Source: Nitrospira sp. ND1 (GTDB lineage: Bacteria > Nitrospirota > Nitrospiria > Nitrospirales > Nitrospiraceae). From it: a stretch of DNA of 64,000 bases. Below the pieces are notes generated by a model. That model did no database searches and was not told the DNA's origin. It saw nothing but the letters and a program-made list of their open reading frames with translations. Numbering within the stretch: position 1 is the stretch's first letter; each line of letters opens with the position of its first letter. The translations under genes and the position numbers were made by a program. The stretch covers positions 605,073 to 669,072 of the forward strand of contig NZ_FWEX01000005.1 of assembly GCF_900170025.1 (NCBI RefSeq), written 5' to 3'. Positions 27,414-37,178 of the stretch are shown here, in pieces.

Positions 27414-28424
27414 ATGCGTATGCAACAGCTAGTTGCTTTGTTTGGCGCCACGATTCTCATCGTCGGCTTCACGGAGGCCTGTGCCCAGATCGAGCAACGG
27501 GATAAGCGGTTCTATTACCGAGCGCTCTGGAACTTTGCGCTACGGGAAAATTTACAAGCGCTCGACATCGAATTCAACGGGGTCGACTTTGGACATTCCA
27601 ATCTCTATGAAAACCTGCTGCTTACCGGCGCCAAGGATGTCCCTGCGATCGAGGACCGGGCTCGAAAGGAGACGCTCCGGTTTATTGACTCTCGACCAGT
27701 TCTCAATCCGAACGAGGAAGCGATCGCGCCGACCTATATGAAATTGGCCTGGAAGGCACAGAACACCTTTGATGAAGCGCATGCCTTGCATCGGGCCACC
27801 TACGACATCTACAGCTCTGACCTGGTGGACAAAGAGACCGCTATCCGTAAAGTGCTGGCGTTTTATCGAGACAGCACGTATGCGATTACGGCCAAGCGGC
27901 TGGATCATCAGCGTCTGGATACCTTTCCCTATTCAAAATCGTTTCGCCGAACGTTCCCGCTCTTCAATGCGACGATCTGGGCCTATCACTACCTGCAAGT
28001 GGCGGTGTATGACCCGCTGGACGCAGCGCCGAGTTTGGATGCCAAACAGAAGGTCGTGGAACCGATCCTGCGCACCTATCACGGCTACCTCGACAAGCCA
28101 CCGGTGGAATGGACCTTCATGCCCATGACGGAGGAATTGAGCCCGAAGTTCGCCGCGGAGTATCCCGAGATTGCGAACATCTTCGATAACCTCCACATGA
28201 TGCATGACAACATCAGTGACATCCTGACCACCGATCTCCTCCCGACCTGGGAGGAAAAGCGTCAGGAAATCTATCGCGTGACCCAGGCGTACTACTGGGC
28301 CAGTGCGGATCCCACGAATCCTTTCATTGTGCGTGACGGACAACTCCACCACTCGGACTCGGGGCCAACTGTAGAACCTGGAGCGCCAGGCGAACAGTCC
28401 GGGCACTCAGGAGGTCACCAGTGA
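27414..28424 (+). CDS. Conserved-looking periplasmic protein, probable lipoprotein, unknown function
   Basis: 336 residues from ATG 27414, preceded by gaggag. A signal peptide (LVALFGATILIVGFTEAC) ends with a possible lipobox Cys. The mature part is helical with His-containing segments (ANIFDNLHMMHDNISDIL, NATIWAYHYLQ) and a His-ending tail (HSDSGP, SGHSGGHQ). No family is recognised. Its stop overlaps the next GTG by 4 bases, so it works with the outer-membrane protein downstream. Confidence 0.8.
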   Translation: MRMQQLVALFGATILIVGFTEACAQIEQRDKRFYYRALWNFALRENLQALDIEFNGVDFGHSNLYENLLLTGAKDVPAIEDRARKETLRFIDSRPVLNPNEEAIAPTYMKLAWKAQNTFDEAHALHRATYDIYSSDLVDKETAIRKVLAFYRDSTYAITAKRLDHQRLDTFPYSKSFRRTFPLFNATIWAYHYLQVAVYDPLDAAPSLDAKQKVVEPILRTYHGYLDKPPVEWTFMPMTEELSPKFAAEYPEIANIFDNLHMMHDNISDILTTDLLPTWEEKRQEIYRVTQAYYWASADPTNPFIVRDGQLHHSDSGPTVEPGAPGEQSGHSGGHQ

Positions 28425-29194
28425 CAAGGAAGACTTCCAGGGTTGTCGTACTGTTCCTGCTGATAGTGCCGACCGTCGTCTGGGCGTTGGACCACGACAA
28501 TCTGGACCCCAACCGTCCCATTGCCATTGAAGATGCCTATGTGGTGCCGAAAGGCGAGATCGGGGTCGAGGGAGGCATCCTGTTTAGTGACCGTAAGCGA
28601 GGGGACAGCCGGCTTGTGTTCCAGCCACAGTTGATCATCGGGGCATTTAACAATACCCAATTGGAGTTGAGTAGCGATGTGTCGACGGACCCGAGGTCGG
28701 TCGTGGGGGATGATAAATCCGGCAATCTCACGGTCGGCGCGCTGTATAACTTCAATACCGAGACCCTGAGCCTGCCGGCCTTTGCAGCCCGCGTGCAACT
28801 AGGGTTTCCCACCGGTGTGAATGCGAAGGGCGTGGATACCGCGGTGACCGGGGTCATGACGCGCTCGTTCGGGCAATGGCGAACCCATCTCAATGTGGGA
28901 TATACGTTTCTAGGATCACCGCAGGGCCAGGAACGGACTGGAACGTACCGGGTTGTGGCGGCGGTGAGTTATCCCCTTGGGTATCCGACCAGTTTTCGCG
29001 ATACCATCATTGCCAACGTCTTTACCCGTCAATCTGATCTGATGGGCCAACGGAATCCGACAGGGATCGGGATCGGTCTTCGGCATCAAGTCAGTTCGCG
29101 AATCGTCGCCGATATAGGCATCGGGAGTGAGTTATTCGGACCGGCGGATCGATCGGTGTTTTTCAGCACCATTGGCCTGTCGGTTGGATTCTGA
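28421..29194 (+). CDS. Outer-membrane beta-barrel protein
   Basis: 257 residues starting at GTG 28421 within GTGA of the upstream stop. A signal peptide (VVVLFLLIVPTVVWA) is followed by alternating beta strands (VGALYNFNTETLSLPAFAAR, HLNVGYTFLGS, TGIGIGLRHQVSSR) and ends in an aromatic residue (SVGF), the usual barrel-assembly signal. It resembles porin-like proteins near metal resistance genes. Substrate unknown. Confidence 0.82.
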   Translation: MTRKTSRVVVLFLLIVPTVVWALDHDNLDPNRPIAIEDAYVVPKGEIGVEGGILFSDRKRGDSRLVFQPQLIIGAFNNTQLELSSDVSTDPRSVVGDDKSGNLTVGALYNFNTETLSLPAFAARVQLGFPTGVNAKGVDTAVTGVMTRSFGQWRTHLNVGYTFLGSPQGQERTGTYRVVAAVSYPLGYPTSFRDTIIANVFTRQSDLMGQRNPTGIGIGLRHQVSSRIVADIGIGSELFGPADRSVFFSTIGLSVGF

Positions 29195-29208
29195 AAAAGG
29201 AGAAGTCT

Positions 29209-29637
29209 ATGGCATTCAACATGTTCAGGCTCCGAATCGCCCTGGTCGCGGTGGCCCTGTTGGGAAGCGCGGGCTGCCAGTCCTCGCCAAAAATACAGCA
29301 GACCGTGTTACCTGCACCAGTCGGGACGAATGTTGCTGCGGTCCACCACAATGACGAAGGCCTTCTCGCCTATCAGCAGGGACAGTGGGAGAGCGCGAGG
29401 CAACATTTCGAAGCGGCAATCACGGCATCCCCGGAATTGGCCGAAGCCCACTACAACCTCGGGATGGTGCTGTATCGGCTTGGTGCATTGAGTGAGGGGG
29501 CTGCGCATTTCATCAAGGCGGCGAACTTGGCGCCGGGGGACAAAATCATCTGGAATTCACCCCCTCTCGCTGGCGTATCAGTTCCGGAAAAAGAGAGCAA
29601 AATGCCAGGTCACGGAGGAGGCGGGCATAGTCACTGA
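29209..29637 (+). CDS. TPR lipoprotein, intact free-standing copy
   Basis: 142 residues with signal peptide and lipobox GSAGC, two TPR-like units (NDEGLLAYQQGQWESARQ, EAHYNLGMVLYRLGAL) and a His-rich end (GHGGGGHSH). It is clearly homologous to the domain fused to the CusA-like pump (13387) and to remnants at 36.6 and 39.5 kb. Aggagaag precedes the ATG. It is the only copy that is both complete and separate from a pump, and probably acts as a periplasmic adaptor for the OMP cluster. Confidence 0.88.
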   Translation: MAFNMFRLRIALVAVALLGSAGCQSSPKIQQTVLPAPVGTNVAAVHHNDEGLLAYQQGQWESARQHFEAAITASPELAEAHYNLGMVLYRLGALSEGAAHFIKAANLAPGDKIIWNSPPLAGVSVPEKESKMPGHGGGGHSH

Positions 29638-29907
29638 CGAGGTTTTGGCGAGAAGGGCAGAAGTCTATCGAGTTTCACGAGCGTCCGCGTCACGAGAGAC
29701 ACGTTGGGGAGCATCCCTTCAGTCAGATGGGTATGGACAATTATCCGAAGCATATGCGGATCACCAGCACGCACTGAAGGAAGACGCGGAAGGGTGTGCA
29801 CGTGTCACGGTGTAGAGGCAGATGTTCTCGCGTGAGACTGAGTCTGAGCCTCTTGCTTCACAATGGAAAGAATGGATGTTGCGATGACACTACGAAAGTC
29901 AGGCACT
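29638..29907. other. Remnant DNA with a His-rich open stretch
   Basis: From 29667 to 29777 one frame reads a His-rich peptide (EFHERPRHERHVGEH, MGMDNYPKHMR) without a usable start. It may be the tail of a lost metal-binding gene. The rest shows no credible frame. Confidence 0.4.
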
Positions 29908-30200
29908 CACGGGCGCGCACGTTGGCTTTTACCATTATGGCCATAGTTCAGCATGGCCATACGCTCACCTGTCGACATGAGCGGCGCTCGGTGTTCACCA
30001 TCGGGGTGTGGACCAACAAGCCGTTGTTATGGGTGAGGAAGGATTGGCACGTCTTCAGGCTGCCATAGTGCCGACCCTGCTGCTACAGCCGATCTTTCAG
30101 GGTCGCTTCATTTGATCCAGAACGCTGGCTGCAGGTGTTTGGGATCGGCATCCAACCCTGCTGGCCATGGAAGGCTGGAAACGACTGCACCTGGTACCTC
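29908..30200 (+). pseudogene. 3' fragment of a P2-type cation ATPase
   Basis: Pieces in shifting frames match the C terminus of the ATPase at 23788: RARTLAFTIMAIV and GVWTNKPLL (against [22 protein letters not shown]), then FDPERWLQVFGIG ([13 protein letters not shown]) and LLAMEGWKRL ([10 protein letters not shown]). At least two frameshifts and an internal loss are present. The ~140 bases after it hold no gene. Confidence 0.8.
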
Positions 30201-30343
30201 ATCCGGACAGCATTGACAAGCACTGGCCTTTCGAACTGAGCCTGGCAGAGTCGGAGGTTCCTGACGATAGTGAGAGGGGCGAAGAATGTGTAGCTTTGGG
30301 GAGGGGCTATGTTATATATGGGTTACACTCAGAGGCATAGCTG

Positions 30344-30658
30344 GTGTTGAAAGGGCGAACAGAAAATGTGCTCCTGGTCGTACTGGTTCTCCTCCTCGGA
30401 GTCCAATTGACTGGTTTTACCTGTCTTGGTGAGTGGCAAGTCGGGTCAGCCGTGGGTCTCGTCGAAGCCGTGGATATTTCCCCATCTCCCGATGGGGCCG
30501 TGACAGATGACGGGTGCCCCTGCCATTTTGTGTTCCAGTCCGTGTCCCTTCCTGCTCCTGAAATTATCTCTCCATTCGCAGATGATGTCGTCTTGACTTC
30601 TACATTGTTTGCGCCGACCTTTGTCGTGGTCCTCTTCCATCCTCCCCTGAGCCTCTGA
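30344..30658 (+). CDS. Small exported protein preceding the Czc-type operon
   Basis: 104 residues beginning at GTG 30344. A signal-type hydrophobic segment (NVLLVVLVLLLGVQLTGF) is followed by a Cys pair (DGCPCHFVF) and a hydrophobic C-terminal part ending FHPPLSL, like the FHPPR ending at 27 kb. No named family. Its position before czcCBA mirrors the small gene before the Cus operon. Confidence 0.62.
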   Translation: MLKGRTENVLLVVLVLLLGVQLTGFTCLGEWQVGSAVGLVEAVDISPSPDGAVTDDGCPCHFVFQSVSLPAPEIISPFADDVVLTSTLFAPTFVVVLFHPPLSL

Positions 30659-30737
30659 CTCTTCGCAACTAGCCGTTCTCACAATTGATCAGCAGGCGAA
30701 GCGTTGCCCTGTCATGCGGGCAATGGGGAGGACTCTT

Positions 30738-31991
30738 GTGCAATACAAAACCGTGTGTCTTATTGGCATTATCTCGCTACTAGGCAGCATCTGGTGCGGG
30801 GAGTCATCGCCCGCCAGCGCTAATACAGGTGTATTCAAGCTCGAGGAAGTCATTGAGCTTGCGTTGAATCGGAACCCGGCAATGGCCGGCGCGGCAGCCG
30901 CTGTCAAGCAGAGTCGGGGAGAGCGAACCGCGGCTGGTGCATATATGAACCCGTCGATTAGTGGGACAGCGGGACGTGGGGCGATCACGGATCCAAGAAC
31001 GGGCGTCGTCATTCTTGAGCATCAAGTGACCATTGAACAACCCGTGGAGTTGCCGGGGAAGCGTCGGGCCCGCCAAGGGGCCGCTGACGCGGGTCTGGCG
31101 GCGGCCCAGGCGGGAGTCGAGCATACACGACTGACGGTGCTGTCCGATGTCAAAGTGGCCTTCTATCAGCTGTTGCTGGCGCAACGAGACGTCGAACTGA
31201 CGATCCAAAACCTGGCGACGATGCAAGAGATCTTTCAAATGATCAAAGCTCGGGTCGATGCGGGCCAAGCGAGGCCGTTTGAAGCCGTGAAAGCGAGCGT
31301 CGAATTGCAGAAAGCCGAAAAAGATCTGAGCCGGAGCCAAAATGGGTTGATCGTCGCACGGGTCCGAGTCGACGTGTTGACAGCCGGGGCGCTGGGGAAA
31401 AACTTTGTGGTGGGCGGGGACTTCTTGTCGTTCCCCCAGGAACTCGCGTTAGATGAACTGACGGCGCGTTCGCTGGAATCGCATCCGATGCTCCGGAGAC
31501 TCTCCAAGCGGATCGAACAAGCTGAGCACAGCATTGTGCAGGAACGGGAGTCTCGCCTTCCCTACATCGCGCTCTCGGGTACGTACATCCGGGAAGCTGG
31601 CAATCAAGATTTCCTCATGGGGTTGAGGATTCCTCTTCCACTTTGGTACCGGCGGCAGGGGGAAATCGAAGCCGCCTTGGGGGCAAGGGAGCGTACCGAA
31701 GCGGAGCGAATGTCGGCGCAGAATGAGCTGGTGAGGAACGTGACTGAGCAGGTCCAGGGAGCGCAAACGGCGCGGCAGCAGCTCGACGTGTTTGAAAAGG
31801 GATTGTTGAAGCAAGCGGAGGAGGCGCTCAGGATCGCCAGGATCAGTTTCAAGCAGGGCGCGACCAGCTTGTTAGATGTGATTGACGCACAACGCGTCTC
31901 CCGCCAAATGCTGCTGGAGTATGCCCAGGCGCGGGCCGATCTGTCTGTCGCTCTGGCGAGGCTAGAACGCTGGACGGGAGAGCTTCGATGA
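30738..31991 (+). CDS. czcC: Outer-membrane efflux protein CzcC (TolC family)
   Basis: 417 residues from GTG 30738, chosen because ggggagga lies five bases upstream and a signal peptide follows; ATG 30714 is in frame but has no site. TolC/OEP repeats are visible (EEVIELALNRNPAMAGAAAA, QAEEALRIARISFKQGATSL). It makes the outer-membrane duct of the CzcCBA pump. The stop overlaps an in-frame ATG of the next gene. Confidence 0.92.
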   Translation: MQYKTVCLIGIISLLGSIWCGESSPASANTGVFKLEEVIELALNRNPAMAGAAAAVKQSRGERTAAGAYMNPSISGTAGRGAITDPRTGVVILEHQVTIEQPVELPGKRRARQGAADAGLAAAQAGVEHTRLTVLSDVKVAFYQLLLAQRDVELTIQNLATMQEIFQMIKARVDAGQARPFEAVKASVELQKAEKDLSRSQNGLIVARVRVDVLTAGALGKNFVVGGDFLSFPQELALDELTARSLESHPMLRRLSKRIEQAEHSIVQERESRLPYIALSGTYIREAGNQDFLMGLRIPLPLWYRRQGEIEAALGARERTEAERMSAQNELVRNVTEQVQGAQTARQQLDVFEKGLLKQAEEALRIARISFKQGATSLLDVIDAQRVSRQMLLEYAQARADLSVALARLERWTGELR

Positions 31992-32089
31992 GCGGGTTGA
32001 GTGATTTCTTAAGCGCAGGCGCGGAAACCAGGCTCACCCTGGCAGACCCCTCACGCCACGCCGGTGGTCTTTCAACCAGGAAGTCTCCC

Positions 32090-33325
32090 ATGAGCCAGAA
32101 TATGTTCGTTCTAGTGGTGTCTTCCCTTATCTCTGTTGTCGTAGGTTGTAGCGAGCGCAAGATCGAGCCACCGCCGCCGAAGGCAACGGCCGAGCAGGAG
32201 CCAGGCAAGGCTGCTCATCAGAAGGGCAATACTCCACAAACTGAGACCAGTGCGCCACACCAACTGACAGTCCCACCTCAGGCACTCGAAGGACAAACGT
32301 TCCAGACCGCCGTCGTTGAACGTCGAGTCTTCCGGGATGAAATTCAAGCCACTGCGAGCATCAAGCCGAACGAATATCGGCTGTTCCATCTCAGTCCCCG
32401 AATCGAAGGCCGAGTGCTTGATGTCATGGCAGAGCTCGGTGATCAAGTTAAAGAGGGGCAGCCGTTGGCGTTGTTCGACAGCATTGAGCTAGGACAGAAA
32501 AAAGCAACATTTCTCCAAGGTGTGACCAATCGCGATGTGGACTATCGCAACTATATCCGAGAAAAAGGCTTGTTCGAGCAACGCATTTCCTCGGAGAAGG
32601 AATATCTGGAAGCCAAGGGTACCTACGAGAAAAGCATGGCGTCCTATCGGGCCGCCTACGAAGCCCTGCGGCTCGTGGGCCTTTCGGACGATGAAATCAA
32701 GAAGATCGGCTGGAGTGAGAAGGGGAAGGCTCTCTCCTCCTTCGCGTTGGTGGCTCCACAAGCAGGGACGGTGATCGAGCGGAACATCACTCGTGGTGAA
32801 CTGCTTACACCGAAGGACAATGCCTTCACCATCGCGGATCTTTCCACCGTCTGGATCCTCCTCGATATCTATGAACAGCATCTGGCGACTGTCCAAGTCG
32901 GGAGCGAGGTGGAGATCACCGTGGACGCATATCCGAAGGAGCGATTTCGCGGGAAGATCGCCTATCTCGGTTACGTGCTGAATTCGGATACACGAACCGT
33001 CGACGCACGGGTCGAGATTGCAAACCACGACCGCCGTCTGCGACCCGGCATGTTTGCCCGAGCGGCCCTCATTCTTCCCAGCACGCAAGAAGACCAAAAG
33101 GTCTTGGTCATCCCCCAGGACGCCATTCAACAGGTCGATGAGAAGTCGGTGGCATTTGTGGAGGAGCGCCCGGGCGCCTATACGGTCCGGCCGGTTCTTG
33201 TCGGCCGTAAGTCAGGAAACGACGCGGAGGTGCATTCCGGCGTAGCTGAAGGCGAGCGGGTTGTCACTCAAGGATCCTTCGATCTCAAGTCCATTCTGTT
33301 GAAGGAACGGATCGCGGGAGACTAG
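32090..33325 (+). CDS. czcB: RND periplasmic adaptor CzcB, lipoprotein type
   Basis: 411 residues from ATG 32090, chosen for the aggaag site and the lipoprotein signal (FVLVVSSLISVVVGC) right after it. ATG 31988 overlaps the czcC stop and would add 34 polar residues. The adaptor has a barrel-sandwich domain (RIEGRVLDVMAELGDQVKEG, PQAGTVIERNITRGELLTP) and a beta barrel (VWILLDIYEQHLATVQVGSE). It couples the inner-membrane pump and CzcC. Confidence 0.9.
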   Translation: MSQNMFVLVVSSLISVVVGCSERKIEPPPPKATAEQEPGKAAHQKGNTPQTETSAPHQLTVPPQALEGQTFQTAVVERRVFRDEIQATASIKPNEYRLFHLSPRIEGRVLDVMAELGDQVKEGQPLALFDSIELGQKKATFLQGVTNRDVDYRNYIREKGLFEQRISSEKEYLEAKGTYEKSMASYRAAYEALRLVGLSDDEIKKIGWSEKGKALSSFALVAPQAGTVIERNITRGELLTPKDNAFTIADLSTVWILLDIYEQHLATVQVGSEVEITVDAYPKERFRGKIAYLGYVLNSDTRTVDARVEIANHDRRLRPGMFARAALILPSTQEDQKVLVIPQDAIQQVDEKSVAFVEERPGAYTVRPVLVGRKSGNDAEVHSGVAEGERVVTQGSFDLKSILLKERIAGD

Positions 33326-33351
33326 CCAGAGAATCGTCAGAGGAGCCACTC

Positions 33352-36300
33352 ATGTTGAACTCACTCTTTGAATTTTCGTTGCGCAACCGATTTCTCGTGC
33401 TGGTGTTTGTGGGCCTCATTATTGCTGCCGGCGTCTATGCTATGCGGAAGTTGCCGATCGATGCCGTGCCCGACGTGACGCCGAATCAGGTGCAAATCCT
33501 CACCGACTCGCCCGGCTTGGGTCCCGTTGAGGTCGAGAAGTTCATTACCTTTCCAGTTGAAACGGCGCTGTCAGGGCTGCCAGGCATCACCCTGATCCGC
33601 TCGGTGTCCCGTTTTGGGCTGTCCGCCGTCACCGTGTACTTCGAGGAAAGGATGGACATTTATTTCTGCCGGCGACTTGTCATGGAACGGCTACCGCGGG
33701 CGCGGCAGGCAATTCCACCGGGATTCGGCAATCCCGAGATGGGCCCGATTTCGACGGGATTGGGGGAGGTCTTCCAGTTCGAGGTCAAGGGCCAAGGCTT
33801 TTCCCTCATGCAGCTACGCACGATTCTTGATTGGGACATCGCCTTGAAGTTGCGGTCCGTTCCGGGTGTCGTCGAGGTGAACAGCTACGGAGGGGAGCTC
33901 CAAACGTACGAAGTGGTGCTCGATGCGAGCAAATTGGTGGCGTACAAGATTCCGATGGGCCGAGTCTTCGAGGCAATCGAACGCAATAACGCCAACGCCG
34001 GCGGCGGATACATCGTGCACGCGCAAGAGCAATATCTGATCCGCGGCGAGGGGTTGGTGCAAACGTTAGAGGACCTTAACAATATCGTCGTGGCGACGGG
34101 ACACGATGGGACACCGATCACGATTCGCAACATCGCGCAGACACGCTTTGAACCACTGATACGGCAGGGAGCGGTCACCCGGGACGAGGGCGGTGAAGTC
34201 GTGACGGGCGTGGCCCTCATGCTCATCGGAGAAAATTCGCGGGTCGTCGTCAACCGTATCAAAGCGAAACTCACGGAAATCCAGAAGTCGCTCCCGCCCG
34301 GCGTGACGGTCGACCCCTTCTATGACCGAACCGACCTGGTGCGCAATACCATTCAAACGGTCGCTACAAATCTCACCGAAGGCGCCCTCCTCGTGATCGC
34401 CGTCCTGTTTCTCCTACTGGGCAACCTTCGGGCCGGCCTCATCGTGGCCTCGGTGATCCCGCTCTCGATGTTGGTCGCGCTCACCGGCATGCTGGCCGCC
34501 GGCATTTCGGGTAACCTCATGAGCCTTGGGGCGATCGATTTCGGCCTTATTGTGGATGGGTCGGTCGTGATGATTGAAAACATCATGCGGCATTTGGCTG
34601 CGCGGCAGAAAGAACTGCGACGCCGGCCGAGCCCCGACGAGATCCGGCAAGTGATTTTACAATCCGGGCGGGAAGTGCTCCGCCCGATCTTCTTTGCCGT
34701 CGGCATCATCATCATCGTTTACCTGCCGATTTTGACGCTGCAAGGCGTCGAAGGAAAGATGTTTCGACCGATGGCGCTGACGGTCATCTTTGCGCTCGTG
34801 GCTGCGCTCGTCCTCGCGTTCACGGTGGCCCCGGTCTTCGTGAGCCTCTTCCTCCGCAGAGAAGTCAGTGACCAAGAAACGTGGGTGGTGCGCTGGACCA
34901 AACGAATGTACCAGCCGCTCCTATCACAGACCCTCCGGCATCCGGCGATCACCGCTGCCGCTGCCGCCGTCATCTTTGCCGGCAGCCTGGCGCTCGCGTC
35001 GTTGCTGGGAGCGGAATTTATTCCCAAGTTGGATGAAGGAGCGATCGCGCTGCAAGCCTGGCGGTTTCCGAGTGTTGCCTTAGAGGAATCAGTCAAGAGT
35101 ACGAACCGGATTGGGCAAATTTTGGGGCAGTTTCCGGAGGTCGCCACCGTTGTCCCACGAACCGGTCGTCCAGAGATTGCCACCGATCCAATGGGGGTCG
35201 AGGTCAGTGACGTCTACATAATCTTGAAGCCCAAGTCGGAGTGGAAGACGGCTCAGACGAAAGCGGAGCTGATTGAGGCCTTCGATCGGGCGCTCAAGGC
35301 GGCGGTGCCCGGCACCATCTTCAGTTACTCTCAGCCCATTGAGTTGCGGGTGCAGGAGCTGATTGCCGGGGTGCGTTCCGATATTGCCATCACGATTTTC
35401 GGCGAAGATATGGACACGCTTAAACGCCTGGGCGATCAAGTGGTGCAAGTGGTCTCTGGGGTTCAGGGGGCCGCCGACACCAAGGCCGAACAAGTTGCGG
35501 GCATGCCGTACCTGCGAGTCATCATCAACCGCGAGGCGATCGCTCGATATGGCATCAATGCCTCGGAGATTCTCGGGACCGTCGAAGCCATCGGTGGACG
35601 TGTTGCGGGGCAGGTCGTCAAAGGCAATCAACGCTTCTTCATTCAGGTCCGCTTTCGGCCAGAAGATCGGAGCAATTTCGATCGGATCAAGGACATCCGA
35701 GTCGCCGATCCTTCAGGTCGGCAGATACCACTCAGTCAGCTCACGGACATTCGGACGGAGACCGGTTTGGCGCAGATCAGCCGGGAAAATATTCACCGGC
35801 GCCTGGCGGTGGAAACCAATGTCCGAAGCCGGGATTTAGCGAGTTTCGTGGCCGAGGCGCAGCGAGCCGTGGAAGCTCAGATCCCCTTACCAAAAGGGTA
35901 TTGGATCGAGTGGGGAGGACAGTTCCAACAATTGCAGGAGGCATCCACGCGGCTGGCGATCGTCGTCCCGATCGCATTGTTTCTCATCTTCGTGCTGCTC
36001 TATTCGACCTTCAACGCGGTTGGGCCGGCGATGCTGATTTTTCTGAATGTGCCACTGGCGGCCACCGGCGGCATCATCGCCCTGGCGCTCCGCGGCATGC
36101 CCTTTTCGATTTCGGCCGCGGTCGGGTTTATTGCGCTGTTCGGAGTCGCGGTCCTCAACGGCGTCGTACTGATGGCCTACATCCTTGATTTGCAGAAACA
36201 GGGCCTGTCTCGTGCGGAAGCCGCTTCTCAAGGAGCCATGATTCGTCTGCGTCCGGTGCTGATGACGGCATTGGTGGCCAGCCTCGGTTTTGTGCCGATG

Positions 36301-36498
36301 GCCCTCTCGACCTCCGCGGGGGCGGAAGTGCAGCAGCCGTTAGCCACCGTGGTCATCGGTGGACTCGTGACCTCCACCGCCTTGACCCTCCTGGTGCTGC
36401 CAACCCTGTATGTTTGGGAAGAGCGGCTGCGAGAAGCGTGGGCCCAACGGAGAGGGAAGGCTGAAGAAGTGTCAGTGCCTTACGGGCAGGAAGTGTAG
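33352..36498 (+). CDS. czcA: CzcA-like RND pump for divalent heavy metals
   Basis: 1048 residues, full length. The fourth-helix motif AIDFGLIVDGSVVMIEN is the divalent-cation type (Co/Zn/Cd/Ni; HME1/HME3), in contrast to the CusA-type pump at 10225. Twelve membrane helices and two large periplasmic loops are visible. It is the proton-driven pump of the CzcCBA operon. A remnant of the TPR lipoprotein follows at once, as with the other pumps in this window. Confidence 0.94.
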   Translation: MLNSLFEFSLRNRFLVLVFVGLIIAAGVYAMRKLPIDAVPDVTPNQVQILTDSPGLGPVEVEKFITFPVETALSGLPGITLIRSVSRFGLSAVTVYFEERMDIYFCRRLVMERLPRARQAIPPGFGNPEMGPISTGLGEVFQFEVKGQGFSLMQLRTILDWDIALKLRSVPGVVEVNSYGGELQTYEVVLDASKLVAYKIPMGRVFEAIERNNANAGGGYIVHAQEQYLIRGEGLVQTLEDLNNIVVATGHDGTPITIRNIAQTRFEPLIRQGAVTRDEGGEVVTGVALMLIGENSRVVVNRIKAKLTEIQKSLPPGVTVDPFYDRTDLVRNTIQTVATNLTEGALLVIAVLFLLLGNLRAGLIVASVIPLSMLVALTGMLAAGISGNLMSLGAIDFGLIVDGSVVMIENIMRHLAARQKELRRRPSPDEIRQVILQSGREVLRPIFFAVGIIIIVYLPILTLQGVEGKMFRPMALTVIFALVAALVLAFTVAPVFVSLFLRREVSDQETWVVRWTKRMYQPLLSQTLRHPAITAAAAAVIFAGSLALASLLGAEFIPKLDEGAIALQAWRFPSVALEESVKSTNRIGQILGQFPEVATVVPRTGRPEIATDPMGVEVSDVYIILKPKSEWKTAQTKAELIEAFDRALKAAVPGTIFSYSQPIELRVQELIAGVRSDIAITIFGEDMDTLKRLGDQVVQVVSGVQGAADTKAEQVAGMPYLRVIINREAIARYGINASEILGTVEAIGGRVAGQVVKGNQRFFIQVRFRPEDRSNFDRIKDIRVADPSGRQIPLSQLTDIRTETGLAQISRENIHRRLAVETNVRSRDLASFVAEAQRAVEAQIPLPKGYWIEWGGQFQQLQEASTRLAIVVPIALFLIFVLLYSTFNAVGPAMLIFLNVPLAATGGIIALALRGMPFSISAAVGFIALFGVAVLNGVVLMAYILDLQKQGLSRAEAASQGAMIRLRPVLMTALVASLGFVPMALSTSAGAEVQQPLATVVIGGLVTSTALTLLVLPTLYVWEERLREAWAQRRGKAEEVSVPYGQEV

Positions 36499-36523
36499 GA
36501 CCTCAACATGTTCGAGGCCGGAG

Positions 36524-36715
36524 ATGAGTAGAATAGGTGATTCAAAACCAAAGAAGGGAGGCGGTCATGAGAGGAAGGAAAGACTACCTCCTGGAAATGA
36601 CGTGATTTGGAGTTCCCTTACGCTCAATGGAATGGAGGTCTCCAGCAAGACTTTCCCTGGTCTTCCGGCGTCTGATGAGCATGGACATAGCCACTCACCG
36701 ATGCGAGATCCGTGA
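36524..36715 (+). pseudogene. C-terminal remnant of a TPR lipoprotein
   Basis: From 36587 the frame reads PPGNDVIWSSLTLNG then FPGLPASDEHGHSHS, matching the tails of the lipoprotein copies (APGNKVIWDAPPLRG, DGHMHSH). The TPR part and signal are lost. A short ORF from ATG 36524 runs into it by chance. It lies 25 bases after czcA. Confidence 0.75.
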
Positions 36716-36798
36716 TCCTCATGGCATCGTGCGAAGGTAAAGGGGCTCCGGTCGTGATCTCATGTCTGCTCGCACTACAACGCAGAGGGTGAGTAAGA

Positions 36799-37161
36799 GT
36801 GAAAGCCATTCTGGTGGTCGACGATGATCCGGATATCCTACTCCTCTGTCGAGATCGGTTTGAGGGCTGGGGCTATGTCGTTCACAGCGCGGCCAGTGGG
36901 GAGCAGGCCTTAGCCTTGCTCTCTACGCTTGAGATTCATGCCATGCTTCTCGATCTACATCTCCCAGGGCTGGAAGGAGCCGAGGTGCTCCGACTGATCA
37001 GAGAGCAGGGCCTCGGGTTACCGATTCTGTTGATCAGCGCTGCTCACTCCGGACAGCCGAACAAGTTGGTGGGGCCGAATGGTGCCCAAGGCTTTCTGCC
37101 CAAGCCCTTCGACATTGTCGAGCTCGAGCATTGGGTCAGGCAATGGGTGGGTGCTCCCTAG
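36799..37161 (+). CDS. Stand-alone response-regulator receiver domain
   Basis: 120 residues starting with GTG. The acidic pair (VVDDDPD), phospho-acceptor Asp (MLLDLHLPG), the Ser of LLISAAH and the Lys of FLPKPFD are all present. There is no output domain and no histidine kinase nearby. It could be a CheY-like partner of a distant kinase. Confidence 0.88.
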   Translation: MKAILVVDDDPDILLLCRDRFEGWGYVVHSAASGEQALALLSTLEIHAMLLDLHLPGLEGAEVLRLIREQGLGLPILLISAAHSGQPNKLVGPNGAQGFLPKPFDIVELEHWVRQWVGAP

Positions 37162-37178
37162 GTCGAAGCGAAAAAGAC

